In this document: in pieces, positions 61,149-64,000 of the stretch
Position numbering within the stretch: the stretch's first letter is position 1
Layout: the number at the start of each line of letters is the position of its first letter
From: Corella eumyota
Lineage: Eukaryota > Chordata > Ascidiacea > Phlebobranchia > Corellidae
Direction: 5' to 3'
Length of the DNA stretch: 64,000 bases
Assembly (NCBI GenBank): GCA_963082875.1
Contig: OY720098.1
Coordinates: 8,680,001 to 8,744,000 of the forward strand
The notes under the pieces: model-generated
Told to the model about the DNA's origin: nothing
The model's database searches: none
Seen by the model: the letters and a program-made list of their open reading frames with translations, nothing else
Program-made: the position numbers and the translations under genes

Positions 61149-62220
61149 CTTTTTTTAAATTCTTATTGTAAAACACCAAAATCAAGACAAGAAACAGGTT
61201 ATCGTAACACACGTGTCTGCGTGTTGTTTCAATTATTGCTTGTGGGGAAAGGTTGTATCCCAATTAGGACGAATTGATGAGTTGCTTTTTTTTAAAGTTG
61301 AAAAAAAAACTTTACTTTATTTTTTTAATAAAAAAAGAGTAATTTTTAATGCACAAAGTGTATTTGTGTCAAAAAATGATCAAATAAAAACGATAAACAC
61401 AAATGTTAGTGAACAGGTATTTCGTCTTGCCGTTTAAAAAGAGAAGAAGATAACGCGAACATTGAAATGGAGAAAAGTTAGCGGTTCGTTTCCAAGACAA
61501 AGCAACAAAACAACAACATGTCACTTTCTTTTGACGTAACGAACCAACTCGCGCCAGATCTTAGCATGTGATCTCAAGAGGCTTAAGATCTAGCGGGAAA
61601 ACTTCGAGCATGGTGCTATAGCCATTTTATTTAGAAATTCACAAAACTTTGTCTATAGGTTATTTTTAAGTTGAAACGTGACACTTTTGCGGATTAGTTT
61701 AGAAAATTTGCTGACAAAATGTAATTCAGTTATCAAACCGACGATCCGTGACCGAAGTTTGATAAAAAAAGGTTGGTATAGAAACTCACTAGCTTTACTT
61801 GAAAACAAAAAAGTTAATAATTAATTTTAAAGTTTTAGGAATGTGAGTCAAGTCGTAAAATATAATTTTAAAAAGCATGAGTTTAGTTATTTTCTATGTG
61901 AGGTCTTTATGATTATTTAAATGTATTTTAAGAAAACATTACTATAAAAATTGGGTTGTTAACAGATTAATTAGAAAAACAGAAATAAACAGATTAAGAT
62001 AGAAATCTAATTTTTTTGCAATAAAACACAAGCTTTGGGCCTCAAATTTTTTATTGTTTAAATGTTACAATTATTTTTGTTAATGTATAATATTAGGTAT
62101 TTTAAAATTTAAGGGCACTAATAAAATAACATTTTTTATTTTTAGGTTTTTTGGTTTATTATTAATTTTTTTGTTTACTATGCCCAATCTTTACCAACAC
62201 TAATTCTTGTGTGTATAAAT
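61149..62220. promoter_or_regulatory. Divergent upstream region of TOMM7 and the membrane collagen
   Basis: 1.07 kb between opposite start codons. The block at 61.5-61.62 kb is CpG-richer and holds GCGGGAAA (61593-61600), an E2F-type site, so the TOMM7 promoter is probably here. The rest is AT-rich and likely contains collagen leader sequence. Confidence 0.4.
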
Positions 62221-64000
62221 ATGGAGGAAATCCAAAATCATCGTAATGATTCCTCTCTAGTTTATATCTCCCACCAGGAGGAACCAAACATGACACCTCA
62301 GCAAACGACCAATCACTGCACATCGCTTCAAAAATCCGAAATGCTTCAAAAAAAGAAAATTTTTTATTGTGGGTTAAATGGAGTTGAATGTACAGCCAAA
62401 TATTTGTTAGGATTTCTGCTGACTGCTTTGTTGGTTTTTACTTTTGTAGCAGGAGGAATAAAATATGTTCAGCTATCAACAGAAATGACGGAATTGAAGC
62501 AAGAATTATTGGTGGGTGAACTTGAAGTTGTAATTTTTATTTTAATTTGTTATGAACTGGCATTTGGCTTGACTTTTATTTTATATTCTTTGTTTACAAA
62601 TTATTGCTGATGTATAACTTTTTACAAACACAAATACCATTGGTAATCATTTTATAAGTACTAAAAAGAAGTTAGATAATTGCATGATGTTTTAAGCCTT
62701 AGTTTTGTGTTTTTGTTTCGATTGCATGACTATGTTATCAAGTTAACCACTTGATTTTTTTACTAACATATAATAATAAATATTAAATAAATCAAAAATT
62801 TATTTTTTACATATATAGCCTATATGTTTAATTTTTTCTTAAAAAATTGAATTAATTCTGAATTGTATCTTACAGATGATGCAAGAAAATGTTGATAACT
62901 GTGTTACAAGGGAATCTTTAAATATTGGTGGTGGACAAATTGCCAAGTTAGTTGGTGACACAAAGGTATGGGCATTTAAAAATGTATATATATATATATA
63001 TAATAATTTTGCCTTTTTTGTTTAATGCATTAAAAATTGTTAACTTGTTTTAAATTATGTTGGACTTTGTCTTAGATGACTGTGTTATAATAAAAAATTA
63101 GTACAAAAATTGGTAAAAGGAGTGGATTTATTGCACTACCTTTTACTAAATTTCGTACACATTTTTTTATCACAATAAAGAATAAAATAACTATAATCCT
63201 ATATGGTTTATATTTTTATAATTTGTTGAATTTGTTTTTCAGATTGAAAAACCGACAGTCGGCGATTTAACATTAGTCACACCAAGAGAAAGACGCGAAG
63301 CAACGGCTAGTCCTTTTAAAGGAAATGGTCGTCGATCTCATTTTAGGGATGGTAAGAAAGTTTAAAATGTCAAAGATTCCTTAGTATTGCTTCCTACCTG
63401 TTAATAAGAACTTAAATTACAGTTTTGGCATCCTGAATTTTGGCTGGTGTGCAACTTGATTTTATTTTTGAGCAAAGTCCAAATGTTGAAGTTTGTTTGT
63501 TTTTTAAGCCGTTGTTGACTTAATTATCAATAAGCCTGTTTTTGCAAACAAGATACTTGTCGTGGCACTTTCTAAGTTCATAAGTCATGTTTAATGTTAT
63601 AACAAATTCATAAAAAAGAATAATAGGTTGTTTTATATTAAAACAGCTGTGTTGATTTTAATGTAAAGTTATTACAATGCATCTCTTGTCTTAATAACAT
63701 CTTTCGATTGTTTATAATTTATTAGCTATTTTTCTAGTAAAAATAAAAAATTAACTTTTGTGAATTAAATTTGTTAAAGTATGTTATTAAAATAACCAAG
63801 TGTTGGAATTTATCTTGGTTTATTTTTTGACATTTTTTTTTTTTTTAGAATCTTTAGAATTTCTTGGTCGAAGTGGTAGAGATGGTAGGGATGGACGGGA
63901 TGGTCCTGCAGGTCCTCCTGGACCTCGTGGGTTAATTGGAGCAAAGGGTGAGTCTATTGCTGGCCCACAAGGCCCACAGGGAGAGAGGGGAAAGGTTGGG
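62221..64000 (+). CDS. Type II transmembrane (MACIT-like) collagen, 5' part
   Basis: Membrane-associated collagen, truncated by the window end. Exons 62221-62511, 62876-62965, 63243-63351 and 63849 to at least 64000. A roughly 60-residue cytoplasmic part leads to one membrane helix (YLLGFLLTALLVFTFVAGGI) without a preceding signal peptide, so orientation is N-in. A short coiled-coil-prone stalk follows (LSTEMTELKQELLMMQENVD). The third exon has a furin-type site TPRERR|EA, as in shed collagens XIII, XXIII and XXV. The fourth exon begins the Gly-X-Y region (GRDGRDGRDGPAGPPGPRG) with one two-residue imperfection after GAKGES. The reading frame stays open through a GTGAGT that could act as a donor. 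Ectodysplasin or gliomedin are less likely alternatives because of the early collagen start. Confidence 0.82.

Noticed and set aside
62985-63003. TA microsatellite in the collagen intron as a repeat of interest
   Set aside because: Short simple repeat typical of AT-rich introns; similar runs occur near 50745 and 58464.
1-64000. CRISPR arrays, rRNA or tRNA genes
   Set aside because: No regularly spaced repeats, rRNA segments or complete tRNA cloverleafs were seen on either strand; only a lone B-box-like stretch near 5510.

Overview
The window looks like a piece of a compact, AT-rich tunicate genome, most likely Ciona. This is inferred from chordate-type gene content (a delta-protocadherin with its cytoplasmic motif, CRTAP, a membrane collagen, stonin, ZZZ3) packed with short introns of about 100-600 bases, low GC and small intergenic gaps. 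Species cannot be fixed from the sequence alone. I rebuilt exon-intron structures by hand. For every gene listed with exon coordinates the reading frame closes: the summed exon length is a multiple of three with matching splice phases.

Layout: 1-5332 (+) 3' part of a delta-protocadherin; 9491-5986 (-) a class A GPCR; 9492-17497 a large intergenic block with a candidate promoter and first exon near 11.36-11.75 kb; 17498-23838 (+) a RalGDS/RGL-type Ral exchange factor; 27964-24353 (-) the dynein-2 intermediate chain DYNC2I2/WDR34; 28439-30068 (+) the histone chaperone SET; 30502-35660 a complete Kolobok-type DNA transposon flanked by TTAA; 35916-37628 (+) CNOT9; 38458-41658 (+) an intronless LRR plus RRM protein with a myristoylation-type N-terminus; 47415-42591 (-) ZZZ3; 48759-56707 (+) a stonin; 58005-60257 (+) CRTAP; 61148-60845 (-) TOMM7; 62221-64000 (+) the start of a type II transmembrane collagen that runs off the end.

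The most unusual object is the transposon. Its minus-strand gene joins nine exons into an unbroken 713-residue THAP-DDE transposase. A second, convergent plus-strand gene (192 residues, three exons) encodes a cysteine-rich domain of the type that forms the intracellular C-terminal 'ballast' of the vertebrate P2X7 receptor. The element thus looks whole and links the P2X7 ballast domain to a mobile element. A 47-bp foldback has been inserted or copied in its right end.

The host genes act in separate processes: adhesion, signalling, intraflagellar transport, chromatin (SET, the ATAC subunit ZZZ3), mRNA decay (CNOT9), endocytosis (stonin), mitochondrial import (TOMM7), and collagen modification and collagen itself. 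Three pairs are head-to-head (DYNC2I2/SET, ZZZ3/stonin, TOMM7/collagen) with gaps of about 0.5-1.3 kb that probably hold shared or back-to-back promoters. A palindromic 8-mer, TGACGTCA, is strongly enriched in the first 20 kb irrespective of strand, reading frame or coding status.
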